A DNA stretch of 64,000 nt from Henckelia pumila. Taxonomy: Eukaryota; Streptophyta; Magnoliopsida; Lamiales; Gesneriaceae. Made by a program: the position numbers and the translations under genes. Shown here in pieces: positions 49,151-61,156 of this stretch. A model generated the notes under the pieces. It ran no database searches and was not told where the DNA came from. It saw only the letters and a list, made by a program, of their open reading frames with translations. Position 1 is the first letter of the stretch; the number at the start of each line of letters is the position of its first letter. The stretch covers positions 139,248,109-139,312,108 of the forward strand of contig NC_133120.1 of the NCBI RefSeq assembly GCF_033568475.1. Reading direction: 5' to 3'.

Positions 49151-51012
49151 TGTAAGAGTGGGTGCCCAGTGAGCCAACTGTGTGGCTATGGGCTTTGTTG
49201 ACTCTTTGTATAAACAATCTTTTGTTTAATATTATTTACACTTTTATGGCAATGACTTTATATTACTTCATATTGTTATATTGTGATATACTATTGTTGT
49301 TTTGATAAAGACCTTGAATATACTATAGTGTATGTAAGATGTGGTAGAACATGGAGATGTCTATCATGAAATACATCTTATAGTCACTGTATGTTCTAAA
49401 ACCGTTCCTAGTCGATTGAGCCGTCCGATAATAAGGATAAGGATCGCTCGAGTTTGAGACTAGCATTTGCGATGCGGAGTACCACGTTTCATTGGTAGGG
49501 AACATGGAGATGTTCGAAGCATGCAAATGGATATTCATAGGATGAATAGTCGAACTACCCTATCCGGACTTTCCAAGTGGTTATCACTTATCGAGTGGAT
49601 AAAGTCCGCGGTTTTGGTTGTACACCATTAGTCCTTACGACTTGAAACATCATGGAGACTCTATATGCTAGTACTGTGCTTTGACTCGTTTACCGACTCT
49701 GAGGGGGTCATCAGGTGTCGAGATTGGGTACAGTTACGACACATATAGGAGTCAATGCATTGTTGTCAAGGATTCACCACATACTTGCGAGTGTGGATAT
49801 CCTATGCGATCTGAGGAGATATTAGTGTGACAAATCTCTGGCCAGAGTACTAGATGTGATTTAAGAAATGGTTTCTTAGTAGCACATGCGATGTCACTAA
49901 TTTGATCTTCAAGATGTATTGCATAGTTATCGAATCTTGAGCGACTCTCGATATACCAATGGTTGTTGATTCGATCGGGATATATGGATGAAGGGACCGT
50001 ACTGTACGCTAACCAAAATCTACTGGTTCTTGTAGGCACTATCAGTGATACCTAGGGAATCATGGGGCGATGTTGCTAGGCGCTTTACCATGATTCGTTG
50101 GGCAAGTCGGAAAGTGTTGTTCCGAGTCACAAGGAGTTGTGAGCCCACGGCTAGCTGTATCCCTGAACCATTGAGGGTCACACAGTGTAATGGAGTTTTA
50201 ATCCCCGTTGAGATAGTTAAATTTAAAGAGTTAAATTTAATGAACTAAGGAGTTGGACTTCTTAAATAAGAGTAAGGGAGTAGGATTTCCTAAAATGACA
50301 TAGGGATGGACATTTTTGGAAACCACTGAATTCGGATTCAGGAAAATTTATTTTGACTTTAAAATGTGCAGAAATGGTTTCTGTGCACATTGGTGAAATC
50401 AGTTCATCAATCGGAGTCACGATGAATTTTATATTAATTTCTGAACGAGCGGGCTTTGCTTGTCGGGCCCCAGCTTATGACTAATGGGCCCTAAGGTGTT
50501 AGTGGCCTGCATTATAAATAAGTTATTTCAGTACAGAAATTACACACAACAGGTCATTATTTTGAGAGCAATTTTCGAAAACCCTACCCTCTCTCTCAAA
50601 CATATTTCGGCCGCCCCCCTTCACTCTGCCCGAGAAATTCCGGTCTGTGATTTTGAATTGCAGTCAGGAATAACGAATCAAATTCGTGTATTCTCTTCGC
50701 AGAAAACTTCTGATAGATTTTCTAGTGCAATCTATCAGAGGGATTAAACCTCTGTTCGTGGACCTGATTGAAGGCGTTCATCGGTTCCAGGGAGAGACAA
50801 CAAGAGCAGAATTGTTCTGTTGGTGTCCATTAATCTCGTTGCGAGATTTGAGGTAAAATTTATTTAATTGTTATTTAAATTTTACACACAATAATTCAAT
50901 CGTCGTATGGTTGATACCCACACCATGGAAACGTTCCATGAGAAAATTTTTAAACTTCCGCTGCACCGGGTATCAATCGTAATTGGTCTGGGAACTCGCC
51001 AGTTTTCCAACA
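49151..51012 (+). mobile_element. 5' LTR of element J
   Basis: Compared with the 3' LTR I see G/A near 49192 and C/T near 49957, and no other difference. Short open frames inside (such as 50484-50747) occur identically in both LTRs and are not genes. The R/U5 side has CATTATAAATAAGT near 50511 as a possible TATA box, ahead of a CTACCCTCTCTCTC tract. Confidence 0.95.
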
Positions 51013-51131
51013 GTGGTATCAGAGCCAGGTTGCTCAGATCAATCGATTGAATTAATCAATTGTACAAAATTTTTGAGTCTCGGTTTTTGAAACAAAATAA
51101 ATATTTTTAATAAAAAAATTTTTTTTTTTTT

Positions 51132-51499
51132 CGGGGGCGAAACCCTGGCAGCGATTGGATCGCTGCCCGGAGGGGGCAGCGATGGTCGCTGCCCCCAGGG
51201 GCGGCGCACGGCGCCGCCCAAAGGGGGCGCACGGCGCCGCCCAGGGCGGCGACCGTCGCCGCCCAGGGCGGCGCACGGCGCTGCCCAGCGCAGCGCTGGG
51301 CGCTGCGCAGGGCAGCGCTCGGCGCTGCCCAGGGCGGCGCTCGGCGCTCGGCGCCGCCCAGGGCGACGCACGGCCGCCCAGCGGCGGCGCCAGGCGCCGC
51401 CAGGGCAGCAAACGTTGCTGCCCTAAGGGGGCAGCCGGGCTGCCCCGGCCCGCGCCCCGGGTGCGGGCCGGCCCGGGAGTGTCCCGGGCGGCCCGCGGG
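51132..51499. repeat. GC-rich palindromic repeat block in the J leader
   Basis: About 370 bases of very high GC in an otherwise AT-rich element, built of variants of GGCGGCGCACGGCGCCGCCC and GGGCAGCGCTCGGCGCTGCC. Individual units are self-complementary, so the RNA would fold strongly. All six frames are open by composition, which explains the apparent Ala/Arg/Pro-rich proteins here; none is a gene. Confidence 0.88.
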
Positions 51500-52503
51500 A
51501 AAAATTATATTTTTATTAATTTTAATATTTAAAATTTTATTTTTGGTCCGGTCAAAAATTGTTTTTGATTGGTTCACGAGATTTCGGATCGAATTGTTCG
51601 AGTCCGTAAATTTTAAAATTGATTTTGGATAAATTTGAATTTTTGGAAAATTTTAATATTTTATCCGTAAATTGAATTTTGAAATCAATTATTTTGGTAC
51701 AATTGATGATAAGATATGATCTTATGATATATTAGATAAAATATGATTTTATTTGATATGGAGATAAAATATGATTTTATATGTGAAATGTGATTTTATA
51801 TATAAAATATGATTTTATCTTGTTTAAATTTGAATTGCCACAGCATGTTATCCAATAAATTAATTTTGAATTAAATGTTATTGGATAAGGATGATCGATT
51901 GCCATGACCAATTTTGTAGGTGTATGTTAGGAATTTACATTTTGTCTTTATTGTTGTTGGTTTTATTAATGGGCCTGGTTTATGGCCCGATATGAATGTC
52001 ATATGTAATAAAAGTGGGCTTGGTTTATAGCCCGTTCCCACCCCCTAAAAATGTATCCCCTACTTGTCATTGTTATTTATTGTAAATACATTAGATTTAG
52101 TGGGAGATCAAGATTTGAAGATGGTGGGCCCAGCAGACAATGAAGACTGAAGAAATGTAAATTGGAAGCATATGTAATAGGATTGCATTTGCATACTGCA
52201 TATTACCTAGGATTGGACTAAGACCCGTGATTGGCAACCACGGGTCAATTAGAAATGGAATCGATCATCCTATATAATATGTGATATTATGATTGTATGC
52301 ATGTTTAGACATAAATTGCGTGAATCCGGCAATGCATGCAATAAATTAAATATGATGAGACAAATATTTTTATAAATAAAATCCCTCATTTTAAATATGA
52401 TTTAAAATTTATATCAAGATAAATAAAGGAAATTTAAATATTGTTTAAATGTTCCTACCTTCCATCAACGGTCAATGTATGTGATGCTACCGCGGATACG
52501 GTC

Positions 52504-52788
52504 CGGCTCATATTATTGGGGGGCCCGTCCGTCGGAAAGCTGTACATTGGATCGAAAAATGTTGTAAGTTGGGTGGAACTCCCATGGGATCGGCTCATAT
52601 TATTGGGGGATCCACATGGCGACCGTCCATCACAACTTAATATTGATGGGTCATCTTGACATGTCACTTTAAACGGCGTCATATTATTGGGCCCTTATTG
52701 GACATGAGGTAAATACATGGGGGTTGCTTTGGAAGCAATTGGGCTCTACCTTTTGAGAATTATGGTTGGCTGATATTATTCGGGACCA
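52504..52788. repeat. Four spaced CATATTATTGGG-type repeats before J gag
   Basis: CGGCTCATATTATTGGGGG recurs in related form at 52504, 52591, 52674 and 52767, at intervals of 87, 83 and 93 bases. The last copy lies about 190 bases before the gag ATG. Position fits RNA dimerisation or packaging signals; this is inference only. Confidence 0.7.
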
Positions 52789-52974
52789 TAAGTTTGTCAA
52801 TTGGACTCCATGTTCTCACTAAGGAAAAAGTTTCCCGTTTTCACTAGAGGGTGGTGAAATCGTTAAAATAGTGGGAGTGAGATTCATAAAATTAAATTCG
52901 CCTATTTTATGTCTTAGTAAATTGTTAAACAATCATTGATATATGTCTGTTTTTCCTTTTCAGTATTTCATACA

Positions 52975-55900
52975 ATGAATTCGCGAAATCCTTTATTCTC
53001 GATCCTCGAACAAAACAAGCTGACTGGCGCCAACTATACGGAATGGTTCCGGAAGTTGAAGATTGTCTTAACTTCGGAGAAAATGCTCTACGTGTTAGAG
53101 AAAGCACCTCCGAAGGAAGCACCAGCTGACATAAGTCCGGAGGAATTGGCCAAACTTGATGCATGGTGTGACCATGACATCAAGACCAAATGCTATATGC
53201 AAGCCTCGATGTCTGATGAACTCCAGAGGCGATTTGAGGACACGGTGAATGCTGCTGACATTCACACGCAACTCAAGGAACTTTTTGGGGCTCAGTCGAG
53301 GGCTGAAAGGTTCTCTACTGTTAAGGAGTTGATGACGTGCCGCATGCGTGAAGGGACTTCGGTCCGTGATCATGGGGTACGAGTGATTTGGCTCATACAG
53401 AAGTTAGCGACCCTTGATTTGGTGTTGGAGCATGAACTCAATGTGGACTTGTTGCTTCTATCTCTTCCTTCCTCATTTGATGGATTCGTGATAAATTTCA
53501 ATATGAACAAGATGGAGGCCACCCTTGAAGAGATGGTCAATATGCTCGTTACATATGAATCCACACTTAAGAAGGATAAGCCAGCTTTCTTGGTGGGCTC
53601 CTCATCTTCTGCTAAGAAGGGGCCAAGTATGAAGGGCAAGAAACGTTCTGCCCCACCCAAGAAAGTGGAACCCGAGAAGAAGCAAAAGACAAAGGCTTCA
53701 AACGATGGAAAATCCAAGGATGTTTGCCATTACTGCAAGAAGCCGGGTCATTGGAAGCGCAACTGCAAGGAGTATCTTGAGCAGTTGGGAACTGCAAAGG
53801 GTATGTTCTATATCGAAATAAACATGTCACTTAATACAACTTCTTGGGTATTGGATACCGGATGTGGATCTCACATTTGCAATGATTTGCAGGTGATGAC
53901 AAGAAGTCGCAGGCTTAGAATGGGTGAGACCCAGCTGAGGCTCGGGAATGGTTCCAGAGTTGAAGCTACGGCCATTGGAGATGTTTGTTTGATTTTGCAG
54001 AATGGTTTTAAATTATTGTTGAGAGATGTTTTATTTGTGCCAGATTTAATTAAAAACATTATTTCTATTTCTATGCTTGATAGAGATGGTTATTCTTGTA
54101 ATTTTGTGAATGGGATTTGCAATATTTACAAGAATGAATGTTTAATTGGAAATGGACAACTTGAAAACGATCTATACAATTTAAAACTAAAAGACGTTCC
54201 AGTAAATTGTATTGACAAACCGGCTACAACAAACAAAAGGAAAATCGATAGTCAAAACCCGGCAAACCTTTGGCACGCTAGACTAGGTCATATTTCCTCA
54301 AGGAGGATGAACAAGCTAGTGGGAGAGGGCATGTTTGATATGTCTGATATTAACTCTCTACCTACTTGTGAATCCTGCCTAAAAGGGAAAATGACTAAAT
54401 CTCCTTTTAAGGGGAAGCCCGAACGTAGTCAAAATCTGTTGGATTTGATCCATACAGATGTTTGTGGTCCATTTAGAGTAGGGACTCAACATGGCCACAC
54501 CTACTTCATTACCTTTACTGATGATTATTCTAGGTATGGGTATTTATATTTAATGAAATATAAGTCTGAAGCATTTGAAAAGTTCAAAGAATTCAAGGCT
54601 GAAGTAGAAAACAAGCTAGGTAAAAGTATTAAAGCACTTCGATCGGATCGAGGTGGAGAATACTTGAGTACCGAGTTTTTGGACTATCTAAAAGAGAATG
54701 GGATTCTCTCTCAGTGGACTCCTCCTATGACACCACAGCTTAATGGTGTATCGGAGCGTCGTAATCGAACTTTGTTGGACATGGTTCGATCTATGATGAG
54801 CTTCACTGAGCTTCCACCTTCGTTTTGGGGCTATGCGCTTGAAACGGCGGTATTGTTGTTGAACAACGTCCACAATAAAGCAGTGGACAAAACACCATAC
54901 GAGTTATGGAATGGCAAAGCTCCTAAGTATTCGTACTTGAGGATTTGGGGATGTCCTGCTTACGTGAAGCGGACAGTGGGAGATAAGTTGGATAGTCGAT
55001 CCAGCTTGTGTTATTTTGTGGGGTATCCGAAGAATTCAATCGGATATTATTTCTATTATCCTGCTGAAACAAAGGTGTTTGTTTCACGGAATGCCACCTT
55101 CTTGGAGAAGGAGTTCTTATTGGATAAGAAAGGCGAGATGATGGAACTCGAAGAAGTTCGAGAAGAACCCGAAATACAAAATAACGATTCCACACCTCAG
55201 GAACCATTGCTGGACACGCCTGCACCTAGAAGATCCGAGAGGACTTCTAGACCTCCAGTTCGATATGGTCTTCTTCTTGAAGAGGGTCAAGATGAACCCG
55301 ACATTGGATGTGATCCAAGAAGCTTCAAGGAAGCAATTTCTGATGCGGATTCGAATTTATGGCTTGAAGCTATGCAGTCAGAATTGGATTCGATGCATAC
55401 TAACCAAGTCTGGTCTTTAGTGGATCCTCCCGATGGAATTGTTCCAATAGGGTGTAAATGGATCTACAAAAGAAAGCTTGGGCCTGATGGTAAGGTATTG
55501 ACCTACAAGGCGCGATTGGTGGCTAAAGGTTATACTCAAAGGCAAGGAGTTGACTATGATGAAACCTTTTCACCAGTTGCTATGTTCAAGTCCATAAGAA
55601 TCCTTATTGCCATAGCTGCATGGTATGACTATGAGATATGGCAAATGGATGTGAAGACTGCTTTTCTTAATGGAGACATTAAGGAAGAAATCTATATGAA
55701 GCAGCCAGAGGGGTTCACATCCATGGGAAGCGAGCATAAGGTATGCAAGCTTCAGAGATCAATTTATGGTCTAAAACAAGCATCAAGAAGTTGGAACCAG
55801 AAATTTGATGAAACAATAAAAGATTTTGGTTTTATCAAGAACCCGGAGGAACCGTGCGTGTACAAGAAAGTAGTTAAGGATGCTGTGACATTCTTAGTAC

Positions 55901-56891
55901 TTTATGTTGATGACATCCTACTCATTGGGAATGATGTAGGGATGTTGCAGTCAACAAAGATATGGTTATCAGGTAGATTCTCGATGAAGGATTTGGGTGA
56001 GGCATCCTACATTCTTGGGATACAGATCTATAGGGATAGATCTAAGAGAATGATAGGACTCACTCAATCAACCTACATCGATACCATATTGAAACGGTTT
56101 TCAATGGATGGGTCCAAGAGAGGACATCTACCCATGTGTCATGGAGTTTCTCTATCCAAGTCTATGTGTCCCAAGACTGAAGCAGAGATAGAGAATATGA
56201 CACATGTACCATATGCGTCAGCTATAGGTAGTATCATGTATGGGATGATATCTACCAGACCGGATGTAGCATTTGCTCTGAGTGTCACGAGCAGATATCA
56301 GTCTAATCCTGGTCAGATGCATTGGAAAGCCGTGAAGGACATTCTTAAGTACTTGCGAAGGACTAAGAATATGTTCATGGTTTATGGAGGACGAGAACTC
56401 AAACTGGAAGGCTATACCGACTCTAGCTTCCAAAGTGATGTGGATGACTCGAAGTCAACCTCTGGATTTGTGTTCATGCTCAATGGCGGTGCTGTCTCTT
56501 GGAAGAGTTCCAAGCAGGACACCACAGCGGATTCCACCACTGAGGCTGAATACATTGCGCAGCATCAGCTGCTGCTAAAGAGGCCGTTTGGATGAGGAAT
56601 TTCGTCCAAGAGTTGGGCGTCATTCCTGAATTTGTTGGTCCAGTCCCGGTGTACTGCGACAACACGGGTGCCGTTGCTCAAGCAAAGGAACCAAGGTCTC
56701 ATCAAAGATCCAAACACGTACTGAGGAAATACCACATAATCCGGGAGATTGTGGAAAGAGGAGACATCAGTGTCGAACGAGTGGCCTCTGCAGACAATAT
56801 CGCTGATCCACTTACTAAGCCTTTGCCAGGACCATTGTTTGACAAACATCGCGAAGCAATGGGTCTACGTAGTATGACTAGTTGGCTATAG
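52975..56891 (+). pseudogene. Element J gag-pol polyprotein, one frameshift
   Basis: ATG at 52975 (MNSRNPLFSIL); the 13 codons before it in the open frame start from TTG and are not used. Domains in order: gag capsid, zinc knuckle CHYCKKPGHWKRNC, protease (VLDTGCGSHIC), integrase zinc finger (HARLGHISSRRM...CESC), integrase core with D-D-E all present (HTDVCGP, LRSDRGGEY, GVSERRNRTL), RT with YVDD, and RNase H. The frame ends at TGA 56593 because of a one-base-equivalent slip near 56557-56562 in the EAEYIA region. The rest of RNase H continues in another frame to TAG 56889. Otherwise intact over 1206 codons; the break falls late in RNase H, so protein from this copy would probably be defective in that step. 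Confidence 0.93.
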
Positions 56892-56905
56892 GGCAAGTGG
56901 GAGAT

Positions 56906-58767
56906 TGTAAGAGTGGGTGCCCAGTGAGCCAACTGTGTGACTATGGGCTTTGTTGACTCTTTGTATAAACAATCTTTTGTTTAATATTATTTACACTTTT
57001 ATGGCAATGACTTTATATTACTTCATATTGTTATATTGTGATATACTATTGTTGTTTTGATAAAGACCTTGAATATACTATAGTGTATGTAAGATGTGGT
57101 AGAACATGGAGATGTCTATCATGAAATACATCTTATAGTCACTGTATGTTCTAAAACCGTTCCTAGTCGATTGAGCCGTCCGATAATAAGGATAAGGATC
57201 GCTCGAGTTTGAGACTAGCATTTGCGATGCGGAGTACCACGTTTCATTGGTAGGGAACATGGAGATGTTCGAAGCATGCAAATGGATATTCATAGGATGA
57301 ATAGTCGAACTACCCTATCCGGACTTTCCAAGTGGTTATCACTTATCGAGTGGATAAAGTCCGCGGTTTTGGTTGTACACCATTAGTCCTTACGACTTGA
57401 AACATCATGGAGACTCTATATGCTAGTACTGTGCTTTGACTCGTTTACCGACTCTGAGGGGGTCATCAGGTGTCGAGATTGGGTACAGTTACGACACATA
57501 TAGGAGTCAATGCATTGTTGTCAAGGATTCACCACATACTTGCGAGTGTGGATATCCTATGCGATCTGAGGAGATATTAGTGTGACAAATCTCTGGCCAG
57601 AGTACTAGATGTGATTTAAGAAATGGTTTCTTAGTAGCACATGCGATGTCACTAATTTGATCTTCAAGATGTATTGCATAGTTATCGAATCTTGAGCGAC
57701 TCTTGATATACCAATGGTTGTTGATTCGATCGGGATATATGGATGAAGGGACCGTACTGTACGCTAACCAAAATCTACTGGTTCTTGTAGGCACTATCAG
57801 TGATACCTAGGGAATCATGGGGCGATGTTGCTAGGCGCTTTACCATGATTCGTTGGGCAAGTCGGAAAGTGTTGTTCCGAGTCACAAGGAGTTGTGAGCC
57901 CACGGCTAGCTGTATCCCTGAACCATTGAGGGTCACACAGTGTAATGGAGTTTTAATCCCCGTTGAGATAGTTAAATTTAAAGAGTTAAATTTAATGAAC
58001 TAAGGAGTTGGACTTCTTAAATAAGAGTAAGGGAGTAGGATTTCCTAAAATGACATAGGGATGGACATTTTTGGAAACCACTGAATTCGGATTCAGGAAA
58101 ATTTATTTTGACTTTAAAATGTGCAGAAATGGTTTCTGTGCACATTGGTGAAATCAGTTCATCAATCGGAGTCACGATGAATTTTATATTAATTTCTGAA
58201 CGAGCGGGCTTTGCTTGTCGGGCCCCAGCTTATGACTAATGGGCCCTAAGGTGTTAGTGGCCTGCATTATAAATAAGTTATTTCAGTACAGAAATTACAC
58301 ACAACAGGTCATTATTTTGAGAGCAATTTTCGAAAACCCTACCCTCTCTCTCAAACATATTTCGGCCGCCCCCCTTCACTCTGCCCGAGAAATTCCGGTC
58401 TGTGATTTTGAATTGCAGTCAGGAATAACGAATCAAATTCGTGTATTCTCTTCGCAGAAAACTTCTGATAGATTTTCTAGTGCAATCTATCAGAGGGATT
58501 AAACCTCTGTTCGTGGACCTGATTGAAGGCGTTCATCGGTTCCAGGGAGAGACAACAAGAGCAGAATTGTTCTGTTGGTGTCCATTAATCTCGTTGCGAG
58601 ATTTGAGGTAAAATTTATTTAATTGTTATTTAAATTTTACACACAATAATTCAATCGTCGTATGGTTGATACCCACACCATGGAAACGTTCCATGAGAAA
58701 ATTTTTAAACTTCCGCTGCACCGGGTATCAATCGTAATTGGTCTGGGAACTCGCCAGTTTTCCAACA
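56906..58767 (+). mobile_element. 3' LTR of element J
   Basis: Almost identical to the 5' LTR. It is followed directly by the leader side of element H (minus orientation). Confidence 0.95.
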
Positions 58768-59755
58768 GGTTTTAGTAAAATTACTTGTAATCAAACACGA
58801 ATCTTTGAATAAGTAAAACATGTATCATTACTTCAAGTTATGTACAATTTCCTTTATTACAATCCCATGTAATACATACAGTATTCAAAATACAACAAAA
58901 TGTACATCCAATAACTTGAACTGATACAACCAAATTTTGATGATTCATTACAACTGAAATACTGTTTACAAATACATCAATACAGTATTTAAAATTGTTG
59001 AACTTGTCTTCACTCCTTGAGCATGAAGCTTCCAATCGACACACGCATCGATACAAGCATACTTCCGTCCAAGTCTCTCTACATGTCCTCCAGCGAAGAA
59101 CTCCGGAGAAATGACACGTGATAGCTAACCAGCTATGCTCTGCGTCAGTGCATGTTAGTCGACTTCTTCTGCTCACGATCTACCATCAGCGTTCTTCTTG
59201 TATCTAAATCATGCTTTTGAACATGAAGTATTCCGTATGCCTACCAAAAGCATCGATACAAACATACCGGCAAAACCATGTTCTGCACGAGGTTAAAGAC
59301 CTCACTCTCGAAACCTGTCATGTTTTAGGCACTCGAGGCATTCTCTGGTGAAGGTCTATCTGACAATCTCTCCAACTACGAGTGGAGAATCTTCAAGGAC
59401 TAGAACCAAATGGATTACTAAACACCATTCGTTCCAAAAATCCCTTAGAGGTATCTGACGCGATATAACCGATCTTCTCTTCCAGTCTTCCCTGGCTGGA
59501 ATCCATATGTTCTTCGATCAACAACCCAATGCATCAAATGATGAACCGTCCACAGTAGTCAGTCTATTTATCGATATGCTACTACTGGTGTTCTCATCAC
59601 TGTTGCATTCCTTATAGTAAAAACTTCTGCCGCAAACCTTGGCAATGAAGAACCAAATCTTCTTTCGCTAGCCTCAATCAATCCTACAAGGATAATCAAG
59701 AAGTCTTATTATCAATTTCCTAAGTCCCTTGCATGCAGTGCTTTGATACCATAAA
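58768..59755 (-). mobile_element. Element H leader, right part
   Basis: Read on minus from the primer site (59751), the first 450 bases resemble the family A leader (5360-5740): GTAGTTGGAGAGATTGTCA occurs in both at matching positions. The rest has no recognised coding content. The open frame at 58838-59176 shows no family resemblance. Confidence 0.65.
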
Positions 59756-61156
59756 TGTAGCGACCCGACCCGGATCCACTACCTAATCAGAGTTAAGAGC
59801 ATAACTAAGCATGCATTAAATCAAATTGTTGCAGAAGACTAAATACAAGTAGACCGGCAGAATACAACAGGCTAATCAAACTTGATTTATACAACCCAAT
59901 CGAATTACTTTAAATAAAACCTACAGCTAATCCTGCTGTCTTCAAGGTCACTAGCTACTCCAGGCTCCTAGTGCTCAATCCTGCACCTATACCTGCCCCA
60001 TCGAATAGGGTATCCAGATACACAGAAAATACTGGACGTGAGCTCTAAGCTCAATACGAAAGCACGGATAAACATACAAATATGATGCATGCAAATGACC
60101 AGGTATCCATATCTGGGATAACTGTATACAAACTGCTCAAACTGGCGCCTGGGATACAAGCTCGTCACATCGGGGTAGCTAACCACTGTGTGCGACCACT
60201 CATTCCCAAATCCCGGATGCGGACCGCGGAGTCCTCGAGGTATCAGTACCTAAGGGTACTCGATATCAAACGTCCTAACAGGGCTGAGCAACCATAACTG
60301 GCTCATCTCGAAAGATATACAGATGTACAGGCACAAGATGATATGCACATGTCGCATAACAATAATAACATGCAAACACATAAATGCAACATATAAGCAT
60401 GCATATCCGCTGGCAATCTCAGTCAGTACTTACGTACCTTTCTAAGGCAGTCCTAGTAGTTCCACTCTAGGTTCCAAGCTTATCATCAAGTCTACAATGC
60501 AAATACCCATGCATCATTCAATAAGTGCTAAAATCCTTAACTAAGCTATTGCATACTCCTAAATAATTAAAGGAGACCATAGCTATACCTGCGTCCGTCG
60601 TCAGCCCACTGATGGAGACTAACCCGCAACTAGGGCACTCCCCTGCTGCGAATCCACAGTCTCAAACACGGCTCTACAACATGAGCACTGCTCCGCTACT
60701 ATGTCAGACACTGTCTGACTATACTAAAACAAATATCCTACTCCAACTCTAGAATAAGAGTACCCAAGGTCTTAAAATAGGACCACGAGGGCGAAGGAGA
60801 GAATTCGGAATTGGCAAGAAATGAATGCCTCGGACCTTATATTTATAGGCATCGATCGGAACCTCCAATCCTCGATCGGAACTTCCGATCCTTGATCGGA
60901 ACGTCCGATCCTGACATCGGAGCTTCCGAACATCCTTATCTACCACATGTCAAAATCTCACTGGTTGACTTCCGATAGGGCGATCGGAGCTTCCGATCCT
61001 GCCACACGTCATGCATGACGTAATATCGATCGGAGTTTCCGATCCTGATCGGAGCTTCCGATCTCACCTTCGGAGCTTCCGATCCTTTAGATACCAAATT
61101 GGTTTAATTAACATAATTAATCTCTTAATTACCAATTTCGGTTACGGGGTACTACA
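59756..61156 (-). mobile_element. 5' LTR of element H
   Basis: Same length as its partner. Palindromes at 60850-61085, TATAAATA at 60840-60847 on minus. One palindrome lies before CCACACGTCATG and two after, the reverse of the 3' LTR. Confidence 0.92.

Larger units (their letters stand above)
49151..58767 (+). mobile_element. Young Ty1/copia element J (Angela/BARE-like)
   Basis: Two 1862-base LTRs (49151-51012 and 56906-58767), TGTAAGAGTG...TTTTCCAACA, differ at about two positions. The primer site is at 51014-51027 (TGGTATCAGAGCCA) and the purine tract AGTGGGAGAT at 56896-56905. One long gag-pol frame has a single late frameshift. The flanks do not show a target duplication (AAACT left, GGTTT right). 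Integrase and RT phrases resemble the Angela/BARE-1 lineage; the lineage is from memory of those families. Confidence 0.95.
44566..61156 (-). mobile_element. Gypsy-derived element H, reversed, split by J
   Basis: Two 1401-base LTRs (44566-45966 and 59756-61156) with perfect target duplications ATTCC (44561-44565 and 61157-61161) inside element F. The primer site on minus (TGGTATCAAAGC, 59740-59751) lies next to the right LTR, fixing minus orientation. The interior retains only integrase remnants at the left and a leader at the right. 46920-49150 has no recognisable gag, RT or RNase H, so H is a deleted or LARD-like non-autonomous element. LTRs differ by about 3% in the first 270 bases. Confidence 0.92.

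Noticed and set aside
50484..50747. Open frame of 87 codons repeated exactly at 58239-58502
   Set aside because: The repetition is explained by the two LTRs of element J; it is not a duplicated gene.
51039..51577. Several overlapping Ala/Arg/Pro-rich open frames of 110-156 codons
   Set aside because: They arise from GC-rich repeat composition in all frames, lack any domain, and lie in the leader of copia element J.
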